In this document: one piece after another, positions 43,160-52,917 of the stretch | Layout of the letters: each line of letters starts with the position of its first letter | Numbering within the stretch: position 1 is the stretch's first letter | Origin: Dyella subtropica | GTDB taxonomy: Bacteria; Pseudomonadota; Gammaproteobacteria; Xanthomonadales; Rhodanobacteraceae | Direction: 5' to 3' | Assembly: GCF_026283965.1 (NCBI RefSeq) | Contig: NZ_JAPDPD010000008.1 | Coordinates: 124,001-188,000 of the forward strand | DNA length: 64,000 nt | Position numbers and translations under genes: made by a program | The notes under the pieces: model-generated | Seen by the model: only the letters and a program-made list of their open reading frames with translations | Databases searched by the model: none | Told to the model about the DNA's origin: nothing

Positions 43160-44038
43160 CTACGGCGCCGGCCAGAAATCATTGGCGTGCTCTTTCGCCC
43201 ACTGCAGAGTGAAGTCGCGGAACAACCGGATTCGCGTCGACGTGCGCAGATCGGGGTGAGTGGCAAACCACAGCTGCGACTGCACGTCCGGCAGCAGCTC
43301 GCTCACGCGGCGAAGCTGATCCGACGGCTCGGCATAGAAGCAGGGCAACAGTGCGCGACCTACGCCGGCTTCGCAAGCGGCAAGCGCGGCGGGCAGGGTG
43401 TCCACCACTAAGGCGATGTTTTCCGGCTCGACATGGTTCCTGATCCACTGCGCTGCGTCGAGATGCGACAGCGCATCGCCAAGCCCGATCCAGCGTTCCT
43501 TGGACTGAGCTTTGCGCCGCGATTTAGCTTCATAGATGGCGGTGGCGATCGGCGCGAGCTTGCGCACCGATAATCCTGGCGGCGATTGGCGCGCAGGGCG
43601 TATCGCCACGTCGGCATCGCGTTTCTGCAAGGTGAGAAACGCGTTGTTGATCACCAGCTCGAAGCGCACCGAAGGGTGCCGCGCCTCGAAGCCGGTGCAG
43701 AGATCAACCAGGTGGCGGGCCAATGTGTCTGGCGCGGTGATGCGCAGCAGCCCCTGCACGCGTTGGTCGCGCCCTTGTAGTTCACGCGATAACTGGGTGG
43801 TTTCAGCGAGTACGCGCTCAGCCGCGCGCGAGGCCAGCTCCCCGGCTTCCGTTGCTTCGTAGCCGCGCCGGCTACGCCGAAACAATGTGACGCCGGTGCG
43901 CGCTTCGATCGCGCCAAGACGGCGGAATGCGTTCGAGTGGTCTACCTCCAACTCGCGTGCCGCGCCGGCAAGACTGCCGTTGGCGGCGATCGCCCGGACC
44001 AGGTCCAGATCGTCCAGTGACCAGTCGCCTGACTTCAT
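43160..44038 (-). CDS. LysR-family transcriptional regulator
   Basis: 292 residues. Winged HTH (LDLVRAIAANGSLAGAARELEVDHSNAFRRLGAIE) and a type 2 periplasmic-binding-like effector domain (RVQGLLRITAPDTLARHLV onwards). The HTH helix uses HSNAFRR in place of the usual PSAVSRR. It is divergent from the gst-SMR pair by 81 bases, the usual LysR arrangement, so it probably controls these genes. The stop touches the dnaB stop with no spacer. Confidence 0.88.
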   Translation of the reverse strand: MKSGDWSLDDLDLVRAIAANGSLAGAARELEVDHSNAFRRLGAIEARTGVTLFRRSRRGYEATEAGELASRAAERVLAETTQLSRELQGRDQRVQGLLRITAPDTLARHLVDLCTGFEARHPSVRFELVINNAFLTLQKRDADVAIRPARQSPPGLSVRKLAPIATAIYEAKSRRKAQSKERWIGLGDALSHLDAAQWIRNHVEPENIALVVDTLPAALAACEAGVGRALLPCFYAEPSDQLRRVSELLPDVQSQLWFATHPDLRTSTRIRLFRDFTLQWAKEHANDFWPAP

Positions 44039-44119
44039 GTGCAAGGTTTCCTTGTGCCGGCGACAAATGGTGCGAGCCGGCCTGTGGCTGGAAGCTAGGT
44101 CTCCCCACAGGAGACAAGA

Positions 44120-44734
44120 ATGAAACTCTACTTCACCCCAGGCACCTGTTCACTGGCCCCGCATATCGTGCTGCGCGAACTTGGTCTGTCTTTTGAGCTG
44201 GAGCGCGTCCGCCTCGGCGAAGCGCCGGTCATTGCATCGACGCAGGCGGACTACCTCAAGCTCAATCCGAATGGTTATGTACCGCTGCTCGAGCTGGACG
44301 ATGGGCGCTTGCTCACGGAGGGTGCGGCCATCTTGCAATACCTTGCCGATCTGGCTCCTGCGCAAGGTCTGTTGCCGGCGGCTTCGCCTATCGAGCGTTA
44401 CGAGATCATGCGATGGCTGGTCTACATCAGTTCTGAGCTGCACAAAATGTTCAGTCCATGGCTGTTCCATCCGGAGTATGGCGAGCAGGCAGGGGGCGTG
44501 GCTCGTGTGCGTATAGCCAAGCGCCTGGAGCTGGTTGAGCATCAGCTGGAGGGCCGGGATTTTCTGCTCGGCGAGCGTTTCACTGTGGCGGACGCTTATC
44601 TCTTCGCCATTGTCAGTTGGGCCAAACCCTGTCGGTTGTCGCTGGCACCTTTCCCGCGCTTGCAGGCGCATCTGGAGCGTGTGGGTAGGCGCGAGAGCGT
44701 GCTTGCCGCACTCAAGGCCGAGAAGGGCGCATGA
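44120..44734 (+). CDS. gst: Glutathione S-transferase, beta class
   Basis: 204 residues. Thioredoxin-like N-terminal domain with the beta-class MKLYFTPGTCSLAPHIVLRE (Cys10 as the glutathione-contacting residue), NPNGYVPLLELDDGRLLTEGAAI with the cis-Pro and the Glu-x-x-Ile G-site, and an all-helical C-terminal domain (FTVADAYLFAIVSW with the N-capping Asp). Detoxification of electrophiles. Followed after 16 bases by an SMR transporter gene. Confidence 0.92.
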   Translation: MKLYFTPGTCSLAPHIVLRELGLSFELERVRLGEAPVIASTQADYLKLNPNGYVPLLELDDGRLLTEGAAILQYLADLAPAQGLLPAASPIERYEIMRWLVYISSELHKMFSPWLFHPEYGEQAGGVARVRIAKRLELVEHQLEGRDFLLGERFTVADAYLFAIVSWAKPCRLSLAPFPRLQAHLERVGRRESVLAALKAEKGA

Positions 44735-44750
44735 CGTCATGGAGACTGGC

Positions 44751-45083
44751 ATGAAGACCTCCACAGCGTGGCTGATGCTGCTTTCAGCCGGCGCGCTCGA
44801 CGTGTTGTGGGCGATCTCGATGAAGCTGGCACAGGGCTATACCCGCGCGGGCTGGACCGCGGTGTCGCTGATGGCGTTGGGGGCCTTTGTGTGGTTGTTG
44901 GGCAGGGCGCTCACCGTGCTGCCGGTGGGTAGCGCCTATGCGGTGTGGACGGGCATAGGCGCGGCGGGCACGGCGCTGTTGGGGGCAGCCTTTTTCACCG
45001 AGACGCTGTCGCCGCTTCGTGTCGCGGGCATCGTGCTAATCGTCGGTGGTGTCGTTGCGCTGCGCGCAGCGACACCCGGCTGA
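44751..45083 (+). CDS. Small multidrug resistance (SMR) protein, SugE/Gdx-like, with Asp in place of the key Glu
   Basis: 110 residues, four membrane segments. LPVGSAYAVWTGIGAAGTALLG is the diagnostic TM3 of the SugE/Gdx branch (guanidinium exporters). In TM1 the essential proton- and substrate-binding glutamate (SugE Glu13, EmrE Glu14) is an aspartate, Asp17 in AGALDVLWAISMK. An acidic residue remains, so proton coupling may work at a shifted pKa. GGAG six bases upstream of the ATG. Likely cotranscribed with gst and under the divergent LysR gene. Confidence 0.87.
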   Translation: MKTSTAWLMLLSAGALDVLWAISMKLAQGYTRAGWTAVSLMALGAFVWLLGRALTVLPVGSAYAVWTGIGAAGTALLGAAFFTETLSPLRVAGIVLIVGGVVALRAATPG

Positions 45084-45287
45084 GCGTCGCTGTCGCAAGC
45101 GGTGCCCGCAAATTTCCCTGGCTGGGCCACGCGGCGATCCGAAACCGGCACTAAGGTTCGACATGGGCGTCGGTGGATGGGGCTGATAAGCTTCGGCGAC
45201 CTGGTCCGCCGGCCCTGTCCGCCTTGTCCGGCCTCTCCTTTCGTTACGAATCCGCCGCGATCTGCACATCGCGGCGATACTGGAATC

Positions 45288-46376
45288 ATGAGCCGCACCA
45301 CTGTCGCCACCATTCATCTCGGTGCCTTGCGCCATAACCTCGCCCGGATCAAAGAGCTGGCCGCGCCGGCCAAAGTCATGGCGGTGGTCAAGGCCGACGC
45401 GTACGGCCATGGCCTGGAACGGGTAGCCCGTGCGCTAGATGGTGCGGCCGATGCTTTCGCGGTGGCCGGGCAGGGTGATGGCTTGCGCTTGCGCGCGGCA
45501 GGGCATCGCCAGCGCATCGTGGTGTTGTCCGGTCCGGATCGCGCCAGCGATATCCCGGAAATGCAGCGCCTGCAACTGGACGCGGCAATCCATCACGAAT
45601 CGCAACTGCAGTGGCTCGCCGAGGCGTCTCCGGCGCGCGGTCTTCTGCGCGTCTGGCTGAAAGTGGATAGCGGCATGCATCGCCTCGGTTTTTCGCCGGA
45701 GCGAGTGGCTGAGATTCACGCGCGGCTGGCGGCGATGCCGGGCATCGATCCGGAGATCGGCCTGCTGACGCACTTCTCCGAATCGGAGGAGTTCGACGGT
45801 GATGAAACGCCGGCACAGATCGCCCGCTTCAACACCGCGACCCAGGGGCTGAGTGGCCCGCGTTCGCTGTCGAATTCCGCCGCCGTACTTGGCTGGCCGG
45901 CTGCGCGTGGCGACTGGGTGCGCACGGGCGGATTGCTTTATGGGTTGTCGGTGGTTGCCGGCAAGACCGGTGCGGATTTTGGCTTTCGGCCGGCCATGAC
46001 CCTGTCCACGCGCCTGATCGCGATCAACCCGATTCGACGTGGCGAACGTATTGGCTACAACGGCATCTGGACTTGCCCGGAGGACATGCCTGTCGGCGTC
46101 GCTGCGGTAGGTTACGGCGACGGTTATCCGCGCAGCGCCGTAGCCGGTACGCCGGTGTTGGTAGGGGAGCGGCGCGTGCCGCTGGTGGGGCGCGTGTCCA
46201 TGGATCTGATCACGCTGGATCTGCGCGATGCGCCGCAGGCGAAGGTCGGCGACCGCGTCACGTTGTGGGGGCCGGAGCTGCCGATCGAGCACATTGCGGC
46301 ACAGGCCGGCACCATCTCCTACGACCTCACCTGCGGCATGACGAGGCGCGTGTTGTTCGTCGAAGACGAAAACTGA
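45288..46376 (+). CDS. alr: Alanine racemase
   Basis: 362 residues, PLP-dependent fold III enzyme supplying D-alanine for peptidoglycan. PLP lysine is Lys35 in MAVVKADAYGHG; the second catalytic base Tyr is in RRGERIGYNGIW. VDSGMHRLGF and VGRVSMDLITLDL (with carbamylation and interface residues) are intact. The ATG precedes SRTTVATIHL; the frame is open upstream for 62 codons without similarity. The preceding 200 bases show no gene. Confidence 0.95.
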   Translation: MSRTTVATIHLGALRHNLARIKELAAPAKVMAVVKADAYGHGLERVARALDGAADAFAVAGQGDGLRLRAAGHRQRIVVLSGPDRASDIPEMQRLQLDAAIHHESQLQWLAEASPARGLLRVWLKVDSGMHRLGFSPERVAEIHARLAAMPGIDPEIGLLTHFSESEEFDGDETPAQIARFNTATQGLSGPRSLSNSAAVLGWPAARGDWVRTGGLLYGLSVVAGKTGADFGFRPAMTLSTRLIAINPIRRGERIGYNGIWTCPEDMPVGVAAVGYGDGYPRSAVAGTPVLVGERRVPLVGRVSMDLITLDLRDAPQAKVGDRVTLWGPELPIEHIAAQAGTISYDLTCGMTRRVLFVEDEN

Positions 46377-46456
46377 CATTGGACCGGGATCTCGGCGTCT
46401 CGCGGTTTGCGATGACAACGGGCTAAGCTCGCCTTTTCCGCTTGTCGAGAATCTTC

Positions 46457-47836
46457 ATGGCCAAGGCCAAGACCGCCTATGTCTGCACCGATTGTGGTGC
46501 CGAGCATTCGAAATGGCAGGGCCAGTGCATCGAATGTGGCGCATGGAACACGATGAGCGAATTCGTGGTGCAGCCGGCGGTGAAGTCGGCGGGCGCGGCG
46601 CGCAGCAGTGGCTATGCAGGCGCGGCGGCCGGGGCGCCCCAGGTGACGCCGCTGACTTCGGTGGCGTTGACCGCCGAGTCGCGCACGCTGACCGGCCTCG
46701 GTGAGCTGGACCGGGTGCTTGGTGGCGGGTTGGTGGATGGTTCCGTCGTGCTGATTGGTGGCGATCCTGGCATCGGCAAGTCGACCTTGCTATTGCAGAT
46801 GCTCGGTAAGCTTGGCGAACAGCTATCCAGCGTCTACGTCACGGGTGAGGAGTCGCTAGCCCAGGTGGCGGCGCGCGCGCAGCGCCTGGATTTGCCGCTC
46901 GGTCCGCTGCACGCATTGGCCGAGACCTGCATTGAGCGCATTCTCGAGCAAGCGGTGTCGTCGCGGCCGCGTGTGCTGGTCATCGACTCCATCCAGACCA
47001 TCTGGACTGAACTGCTCACCGCAGCACCGGGCTCGGTGAGCCAGGTGCGCGAGTCGGCGGCCAAGCTCACCCGCTTCGCCAAGGAAACCGGCACCTCGGT
47101 GTTTCTGGTCGGTCACGTCACCAAGGAGGGGGGCATCGCCGGCCCACGCGTGCTGGAGCACATGGTGGACGCGGTGCTGTACTTCGAGGGCGAGTCGGGC
47201 AGCCGCTTCCGAGTGCTTCGCGCCTTCAAGAACCGTTTCGGTGCGGTGAACGAGTTGGGTGTGTTCGCGATGTCCGAGAAGGGATTGCGCGAAGTCCCGA
47301 ATCCTTCCGCCATCTTCCTCTCCGCGCATGCCGGGCCGACCTCGGGCAGTGCGGTGATGGTGACTCGCGAGGGTACGCGCCCGCTGCTGGTGGAGGTGCA
47401 GGCGCTGGTGGATCAGTCGTCGCTGGGCAACCCCCGCCGCGTGACGCTGGGTCTGGAACAAAATCGCCTGGCCATGCTGCTGGCGGTACTGCATCGGCAT
47501 GGCGGCGTGGCAGCCTACGATCAGGACGTATTCGTCAACGTGGTGGGTGGTATCCGGGTGCAGGAGACTGCCGCTGACCTGCCCGTGCTTTTGGCTGTGT
47601 TATCCAGCCTGCGCGATCGGCCTTTGCCGGAAAAGACCGTCACCTTCGGTGAGGTCGGTCTGTCGGGTGAAATCCGTCCCGTGCCGAACGGTGAAGAGCG
47701 GTTGAAAGAGGCTGCGCACCACGGTTTCCAGCGTGCCATCGTGCCGAAGGCGAATGCCTCCAAGAAAGGGCGTGTCGGCGAAATGGAAGTGGTGGGTGTG
47801 GAGCGTCTATCGCAGGCCATCGACGCCAGCCGCTGA
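46457..47836 (+). CDS. radA: DNA repair protein RadA
   Basis: 459 residues. N-terminal C4 zinc finger (Cys10, 13, 24, 27: CTDCGAEHSKWQGQCIECGAW), RecA-like ATPase with Walker A GGDPGIGKSTLLLQ, the RadA-specific KNRFG motif (FKNRFGAVNELG), and a C-terminal Lon-like domain (VNVVGGIRVQETAADLPVLLA). A DnaB-like branch-migration helicase in recombination. The ATG before AKAKTAY was preferred to an upstream in-frame TTG. Confidence 0.96.
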   Translation: MAKAKTAYVCTDCGAEHSKWQGQCIECGAWNTMSEFVVQPAVKSAGAARSSGYAGAAAGAPQVTPLTSVALTAESRTLTGLGELDRVLGGGLVDGSVVLIGGDPGIGKSTLLLQMLGKLGEQLSSVYVTGEESLAQVAARAQRLDLPLGPLHALAETCIERILEQAVSSRPRVLVIDSIQTIWTELLTAAPGSVSQVRESAAKLTRFAKETGTSVFLVGHVTKEGGIAGPRVLEHMVDAVLYFEGESGSRFRVLRAFKNRFGAVNELGVFAMSEKGLREVPNPSAIFLSAHAGPTSGSAVMVTREGTRPLLVEVQALVDQSSLGNPRRVTLGLEQNRLAMLLAVLHRHGGVAAYDQDVFVNVVGGIRVQETAADLPVLLAVLSSLRDRPLPEKTVTFGEVGLSGEIRPVPNGEERLKEAAHHGFQRAIVPKANASKKGRVGEMEVVGVERLSQAIDASR

Positions 47837-47842
47837 TGGCGG

Positions 47843-48451
47843 TCAGGTTGGCGGAAGCGCGGCGAACTCAGGCAGTTGTTCCGCACGTGCCGACAGCACG
47901 GCGAGTGCGGGGTGGTCTGCCGCCTGAATCAGTTCTGGCTGCATCAACTGCGTAAAGCCCCAGGCCACCGCGACCGTGATGTCTGCCTGAGTCAGCGTGT
48001 CGCCCACCAGCCAGCTGTTGCGTCCGCTTGCCTCCCGCTCAAGTGCCGCGTAGGCCGCGGTGAGCTGATCTTTGATGCGCGTCAGCCAGTCTTGGTCGCG
48101 GTGACTTTCAGCGCGCTTGCCCTCGTAGACGATCTGCACGCTTTTCTCGCAGGCGGTCAGGGCCAGGCCGAGTAGCTGCAGCGTGCGCAGGCGCGCGGCG
48201 GGTTCGCTGGGCATCAAGCTGGCGCCGGAGCCGACGGACTCGGCCCAATCGATAATCATTGACGAATCGACCATCTGCCAGCCTTCATCGCCGATCAGCG
48301 TGGGCGCCTTCACCAGCGGATTGATCGACTGGAACTCGTCGAAGTTGCGAAACACCGACAGCGATTGATGCTCGAACGAGATGCCCTTCAGCTTCAGCGT
48401 GATCGCCGCGCGGCGGACAAAGGGGGAGTCGAGCATGCCGATCAGTTTCAT
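47843..48451 (-). CDS. Glutathione S-transferase family protein (YibF-like)
   Basis: 202 residues. N-terminal thioredoxin-like domain MKLIGMLDSPFVRRAAITLK with Ser9 at the active-site turn, VKAPTLIGDEGWQMVDSSMI (cis-Pro and G-site Ser), and a C-terminal helical domain with LTQADITVAVAWGF. Closer to YibF/zeta-like GSTs than to the beta-class protein at 44.1 kb. The second of two adjacent ATGs fits GGAG at five bases. Convergent with radA, six bases between the stops. Confidence 0.87.
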   Translation of the reverse strand: MKLIGMLDSPFVRRAAITLKLKGISFEHQSLSVFRNFDEFQSINPLVKAPTLIGDEGWQMVDSSMIIDWAESVGSGASLMPSEPAARLRTLQLLGLALTACEKSVQIVYEGKRAESHRDQDWLTRIKDQLTAAYAALEREASGRNSWLVGDTLTQADITVAVAWGFTQLMQPELIQAADHPALAVLSARAEQLPEFAALPPT

Positions 48452-48477
48452 CATGACTCCAGTGCTGTGGGGATGAA

Positions 48478-49275
48478 TCAGGCCGTGCGGTGAAGGATCA
48501 ACTCCAGCACCGCCTTGGTGCCGAAAAATGCCAGCAGCAACACGCCCATGCCGATCAGGGTGAGATTCACCGCGCTGCGTCCGCGCCAGCCGTAGCGCCA
48601 GCGCCCGAACAGCAAGGCACCAAACACCAGCCAGGCGATGATCGACAACACGGTCTTGTGGATCAGGTGTTGACCGAACAGATCGCCCACGAACAATGCG
48701 CCGGTCAGCAAAGTCAGCGTGAGCAAGAGAAAGCCCGCGCCGATCAGGCGAAACAGCAAGGTTTCGGTCAGCGTCAGTGGCGGCAGGGCGCGCAGCAAGG
48801 GGCCGAACTGGCGATGGCGGAGGGCGCGCTCTTGCACTGCTAGCAGAATGGCCACGGCGGCAGCGATCGACAGTACGCTGAAGGCGAGCAGGGCCACGGT
48901 CACGTGCAATTTGATCTGCCAGCCCAGCGTCAGGGGCGCGGTAGTTGGGGCGAGGTAACTGTCGGCGGCCAGCAGCAGGGCGGTGAGCGGGAAAACAATC
49001 ACGCCCAGCGCTGCTACCGGGCGGTCGAGATTGACCAGCAAGGTCAGAGCGGACACCACGCAAGCAACCAGCGATAGCGCCGCAAAGAAGTGCAGGTCCA
49101 GCGCCCCACGATGCATGCCGAGCAGGATCCCGGCATGGATCAGCACCGCCGTGCCGGCCAAGCCCAGCGCCGACCGATTCAGCGGCTGTCCACCGCTCAG
49201 CAGTGGGCGCGCCAGCCCGCCCGCGGCGGCGAGATAGAGCGCGATGGCGAGCAGGGCGAAGAGGTGAATAGTCAT
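48478..49275 (-). CDS. ypjD: Inner-membrane protein of the CcsA/YpjD cytochrome-assembly family
   Basis: 265 residues, eight hydrophobic segments. It belongs to the CcmC/CcmF/CcsA group by the conserved His-rich membrane core (LGWQIKLHVTVALLAFSVL, LIHKTVLSIIAWLVFGALLFG) with two candidate haem-binding His; the Trp-rich WGW motif of true CcsA is reduced. YpjD lies divergent from ffh in many gammaproteobacteria, as here (94 bases apart). Its role is unclear; a moonlighting function in membrane or SRP biogenesis has been suggested by context only. Confidence 0.85.
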   Translation of the reverse strand: MTIHLFALLAIALYLAAAGGLARPLLSGGQPLNRSALGLAGTAVLIHAGILLGMHRGALDLHFFAALSLVACVVSALTLLVNLDRPVAALGVIVFPLTALLLAADSYLAPTTAPLTLGWQIKLHVTVALLAFSVLSIAAAVAILLAVQERALRHRQFGPLLRALPPLTLTETLLFRLIGAGFLLLTLTLLTGALFVGDLFGQHLIHKTVLSIIAWLVFGALLFGRWRYGWRGRSAVNLTLIGMGVLLLAFFGTKAVLELILHRTA

Positions 49276-49369
49276 GAGGTGGCAGTGTCGCATAGCGCCT
49301 GAGTCCGGGTGAATGCGGTTCCGGCACACTCGGCTATACTTGCCCGCTTTCCACCTGCCGTACTCCGCC

Positions 49370-50749
49370 ATGTTCGAGTCGCTCAGCCAACGCCTTTCCG
49401 CCACCGTCAACCGCTTGCGCGGCCGTGGACGGCTGACCGAGGAAAACATCCGCGAATCGCTGCGTGAGGTGCGAATTGCCTTGCTTGAGGCCGACGTGGC
49501 CCTGCCGGTGGTGCAGGCGCTGGTCGAGCGCGTGAAAGTGCGGGCCGTCGGCCAGGAAGTGCTCAAGAGCCTGAGCCCGGGCCAGGCCCTGGTGAAGGTG
49601 GTCAGCGACGAGCTGACCGCGGTGATGGGTACGGTCAATACCGAACTGAATCTCGCCCAGCAGCCGCCGGCTGTGGTACTGATGGCTGGCTTGCAGGGTG
49701 CTGGTAAAACCACCACCGTCGCCAAGTTGGCGCGCTTCCTCACCGAGCGCAAGAAAAAGAAAGTGATGGTGGTGAGCTGCGACGTTTATCGTCCGGCCGC
49801 TATCGAGCAGCTGCGCACGCTGGCCGAACAGGTCGGGGTGAAGTTCTTTCCGTCCGAAGCCGGTCAGAGCCCGGTGGACATCGCCAAGAACGCCATCGCC
49901 GCCGCGCGTCGCGAAGTGGTCGACGTGTTGCTGGTGGATACCGCCGGCCGTCTGCACGTGGACGAGGCGATGATGGCGGAAATCAAGGCGCTGCATGCCG
50001 CGATCACGCCGGTCGAAACCCTGTTCGTGGTCGACTCCATGACCGGCCAGGATGCGGCCAACACCGCCAAGGCCTTTGCCGAAGCGCTGCCGCTCACCGG
50101 CGTAGTGCTCACCAAGACCGATGGCGATGCCCGTGGTGGTGCTGCGTTGTCGGTGCGCTATGTCACTGGTCGACCGATCAAGTTCCTTGGTGCTGGCGAA
50201 AAGACCGATGCGCTGGAGCCATTCCATCCCGATCGCGTCGCTCAGCGCATTCTCGGCATGGGCGACGTGCTGTCGCTGGTGGAGGAGGTCGAGCGCAAGG
50301 TCGATCAGGAGAAGGCGCAGAAGCTGGCCGAGAAGGTCATCAAGGGCAAGCGCTTCGATCTCAACGATATGCGCGATCAGCTGGAGCAGATGTCCAATAT
50401 GGGCGGCCTGGCCGGCCTGATGGACAAGTTGCCGGGCGTCTCCAATCTGCCCGAGAACGTGAAATCCAAGGTCAACGACGGCGAGATCAAGCGCATGGTC
50501 GCGATCATCGGCTCGATGACCAAGAAAGAGCGTCGTCACCCGGATCTGCTGAACGGCTCGCGCCGCGCCCGTGTGGCTCGCGGCTCGGGCACCCAGCCGG
50601 CCGACGTCAACCGCCTGCTGAAGCAGTACATGCAGATGGAAAAGATGATGTCCAAGCTCTCCAAGGGTGGTGCCAAGGGTCTGCTGCGGCAGATGCGTGG
50701 CGCCATGAAGGGTATGGGAGGCATGGGCGGCCTGCCGCCGATGCGCTGA
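49370..50749 (+). CDS. ffh: Signal recognition particle protein Ffh
   Basis: 459 residues. N domain (LRGRGRLTEENIRESLREVRIALLEADV), GTPase G domain with P-loop GLQGAGKTTTVAKLA, DTAGRLHVDE, TKTDGDARGGAALS, and the Met-rich M domain (MRDQLEQMSNMGGLAGLMDK, KQYMQMEKMM) ending in a Gly/Met tail that binds signal peptides and 4.5S RNA. A TATACT at 49335-49340 is a possible -10. The SRP RNA gene is not in the window. Confidence 0.97.
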   Translation: MFESLSQRLSATVNRLRGRGRLTEENIRESLREVRIALLEADVALPVVQALVERVKVRAVGQEVLKSLSPGQALVKVVSDELTAVMGTVNTELNLAQQPPAVVLMAGLQGAGKTTTVAKLARFLTERKKKKVMVVSCDVYRPAAIEQLRTLAEQVGVKFFPSEAGQSPVDIAKNAIAAARREVVDVLLVDTAGRLHVDEAMMAEIKALHAAITPVETLFVVDSMTGQDAANTAKAFAEALPLTGVVLTKTDGDARGGAALSVRYVTGRPIKFLGAGEKTDALEPFHPDRVAQRILGMGDVLSLVEEVERKVDQEKAQKLAEKVIKGKRFDLNDMRDQLEQMSNMGGLAGLMDKLPGVSNLPENVKSKVNDGEIKRMVAIIGSMTKKERRHPDLLNGSRRARVARGSGTQPADVNRLLKQYMQMEKMMSKLSKGGAKGLLRQMRGAMKGMGGMGGLPPMR

Positions 50750-50905
50750 ATACCCTTGGAATAAGACCGGGTTCGAGGGCGGGTTTTTCGCCTCTATTTC
50801 CCGGTGCCTATTCCCTTTTTTCCAAAAATCGTTAAAATGCCGCGTTTACCGCGCCCGGTCTCGGGCGTGCTGCCGGCTCTTCCGGCAACTCTGGAGCTTT
50901 TACTT

Positions 50906-51160
50906 ATGGTCAAGATTCGTCTTTCGCGCGGCGGCGCCAAGGGCCGTCCGTTCTACCACGTCGTCGTCACCGACTCGCGCAGCGCGCGTGACGGTCGCAA
51001 CATCGAGAACGTAGGCTTCTACAACCCGGTGGCTTCGGGCAAGGACAAGCGCCTTGAGCTGAACGTCGTTCGCGTGCAGGAGTGGGTGTCCAAGGGCGCT
51101 CAGCTGAGCGACAAGGTTGCCGCTCTGGTGAAGGAAGCCGGCAAGCAGCAGGCTGCTTGA
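50906..51160 (+). CDS. rpsP: 30S ribosomal protein S16
   Basis: 84 residues. [20 protein letters not shown] and [14 protein letters not shown] are the S16 signature; normal length. GGAG is positioned before the ATG. First gene of rpsP-rimM-trmD-rplS. The 156 bases upstream of it, after ffh, hold an A/T-rich segment (50817-50840, TTCCAAAAATCGTTAAAATG) likely to contain the operon promoter. Confidence 0.98.
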   Translation: MVKIRLSRGGAKGRPFYHVVVTDSRSARDGRNIENVGFYNPVASGKDKRLELNVVRVQEWVSKGAQLSDKVAALVKEAGKQQAA

Positions 51161-51162
51161 GT

Positions 51163-51678
51163 ATGAGTGCAGCCGGTCGGCGCGTCCTGGTCGGACGCAT
51201 CGTCGGGCTGTACGGCGTGCAGGGCTGGCTCAAGGTCGAATCCTGGACCGAGCCCCGTATGCGGATCTTCGATTACCAGCCCTGGCTGCTCCAAGTGGCG
51301 CCGGGTACGGAGACGGAGATCAAGGGAATCAAAGGTCGTCCGCAAGGCAAGGGCATCGTGGCCTACCTGCCTGGAGTAGAGGACCGTGATGCGGCGACAG
51401 CGCTGGTAGGGCAGGACATCTACGTCTCCCGCGAGCAGCTGCCTCCTCCCGGCAAGGATGAGTATTACTGGGTCGATCTTGAGGGTCTTGAGGTCGTCAC
51501 CGTCGACAACGTTGTGCTGGGGCGGGTCACTCACCTGTTCGCCACCGGAGCCAACGACGTCGTGGTAGTGAGGGATGGCGAGCGCGAGCGGCTGATTCCC
51601 TTCGTCCAGGGTTCTTACGTGCGTTCGGTGGACTTGTCCGGCGGGCGCATGGTGGTGGACTGGGATCCTGAATTCTGA
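51163..51678 (+). CDS. rimM: Ribosome maturation factor RimM
   Basis: 171 residues. N-terminal RimM domain ([20 protein letters not shown]) and C-terminal PRC-barrel ([33 protein letters not shown]). It assists 16S rRNA processing and binds S19 in the 30S head. Only two bases separate it from rpsP, so it is tightly coupled. Confidence 0.97.
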   Translation: MSAAGRRVLVGRIVGLYGVQGWLKVESWTEPRMRIFDYQPWLLQVAPGTETEIKGIKGRPQGKGIVAYLPGVEDRDAATALVGQDIYVSREQLPPPGKDEYYWVDLEGLEVVTVDNVVLGRVTHLFATGANDVVVVRDGERERLIPFVQGSYVRSVDLSGGRMVVDWDPEF

Positions 51679-51712
51679 CGGCGGGTTTCGCCGCAGCTGG
51701 AGTTTAAGGGTC

Positions 51713-52474
51713 ATGCGCTTCGACGTCGTTACGTTGTTTCCCGACTTCGTGCGCCAGTGCGCCTCCGTCGGTGTCGTTGGACGTGCGCAACAGCGCGAGC
51801 TGCTGCAGGTGGAAACCTGGAACCCGCGCGACTACGCCACCGATAATTACCGCACCGTGGACGGCCGCACCTGCGGCGGTGGGCCCGGGATGGTGATGTT
51901 GATCGAGCCTTTGCGTACGGCCCTCAAGGCAGTACGTGAGGCAGCACCGGAGCCGGTGCATGTGATTTATCTCAGCCCGCAAGGTGCGCGGCTGACGCAG
52001 GGTAGGGTGGAAGCGCTGGCCAAACTGCCGCGCATCGCTCTGCTCTGTGGGCGTTACGAAGGTGTGGACGAGCGTTTGCTGGCGCACGAGGTCGACGAAG
52101 AGCTGTCAATCGGCGATTATGTGCTGTCCGGTGGCGAGCTGGGCGCTGCGGTGATCATTGATGCCGTGGGCCGCTTGCAGGAGGGTGCGCTGAATGACGC
52201 GCAGTCGGCACAGCAGGATTCGTTCTCGGACGGGTTGCTGGACTGTCCGCATTACGCGAAACCGGTGCATGACGCACTGGGTGACGTACCGGAGGTGTTG
52301 CTTTCCGGTGACCATGCGGCGATTCGCCGTTGGCGCCTCAAGCAAGCCCTGGGACGGACCTGGCTGCGACGTCCGGATCTCTTGGTGCAACGCACGCTGG
52401 ATGCGGAATCCCGGGCGTTGTTGGATGAATTCCGCCGCGAGCATACGCGGCAAAACGATGCGGCCAAGCAGTAA
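51713..52474 (+). CDS. trmD: tRNA (guanine-N1)-methyltransferase
   Basis: 253 residues, SPOUT (knotted) methyltransferase forming m1G37 in tRNAs reading CNN codons. Motifs: [48 protein letters not shown] (knot), [17 protein letters not shown] and the Asp-containing [16 protein letters not shown]. 34 bases from rimM; third gene of the operon. Confidence 0.98.
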   Translation: MRFDVVTLFPDFVRQCASVGVVGRAQQRELLQVETWNPRDYATDNYRTVDGRTCGGGPGMVMLIEPLRTALKAVREAAPEPVHVIYLSPQGARLTQGRVEALAKLPRIALLCGRYEGVDERLLAHEVDEELSIGDYVLSGGELGAAVIIDAVGRLQEGALNDAQSAQQDSFSDGLLDCPHYAKPVHDALGDVPEVLLSGDHAAIRRWRLKQALGRTWLRRPDLLVQRTLDAESRALLDEFRREHTRQNDAAKQ

Positions 52475-52505
52475 CCGCAGCCATTGAAATCAGATAGGTG
52501 TTGCC

Positions 52506-52892
52506 ATGAACAAGATCATCGAACAGTTCGAAGCCGAGCAGATCACCCGCCAGCTGCCGGAATTCGGCCCTGGCGACACCGTGGTGGTCAACGTGAAGGT
52601 GAAGGAAGGTAACCGCGAGCGCGTCCAGGCGTTCGAGGGCATCGTCATCGCCAAGCGCAGCCGCGGCCTGCATTCGGCCTTTACCGTGCGCAAGATCTCG
52701 CACGGCACTGGCGTGGAGCGCGTGTTCCAGGCGCACAGCCCGGCTATCGATTCGGTCCAGGTGAAGCGCAAGGGCAAGGTGCGTGGCGCCAAGCTGTACT
52801 ACCTGCGTGGTCTGGAAGGTAAGGCTGCCCGCATCAAGGAAGACATCGCCGCCGTCGCCGCCAACAAGGCCAAGGCTGCTGCCGCCAAGTAA
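52506..52892 (+). CDS. rplS: 50S ribosomal protein L19
   Basis: 128 residues. [38 protein letters not shown] and [16 protein letters not shown] are diagnostic of L19, at the 30S-50S interface. The C-terminal 20 residues are an Ala/Lys-rich extension ([13 protein letters not shown]). Last gene of the operon, followed by a strong terminator. Confidence 0.98.
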   Translation: MNKIIEQFEAEQITRQLPEFGPGDTVVVNVKVKEGNRERVQAFEGIVIAKRSRGLHSAFTVRKISHGTGVERVFQAHSPAIDSVQVKRKGKVRGAKLYYLRGLEGKAARIKEDIAAVAANKAKAAAAK

Positions 52893-52917
52893 TTCGGCGC
52901 GAAGCTTCAAGGCTTGC

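Noticed and set aside
50760-50800. GGGTTCGAGGGCGGG as a possible tRNA T-arm
   Set aside because: No acceptor stem, D-arm or anticodon arm can be built around it; it is the ffh-rpsP spacer.
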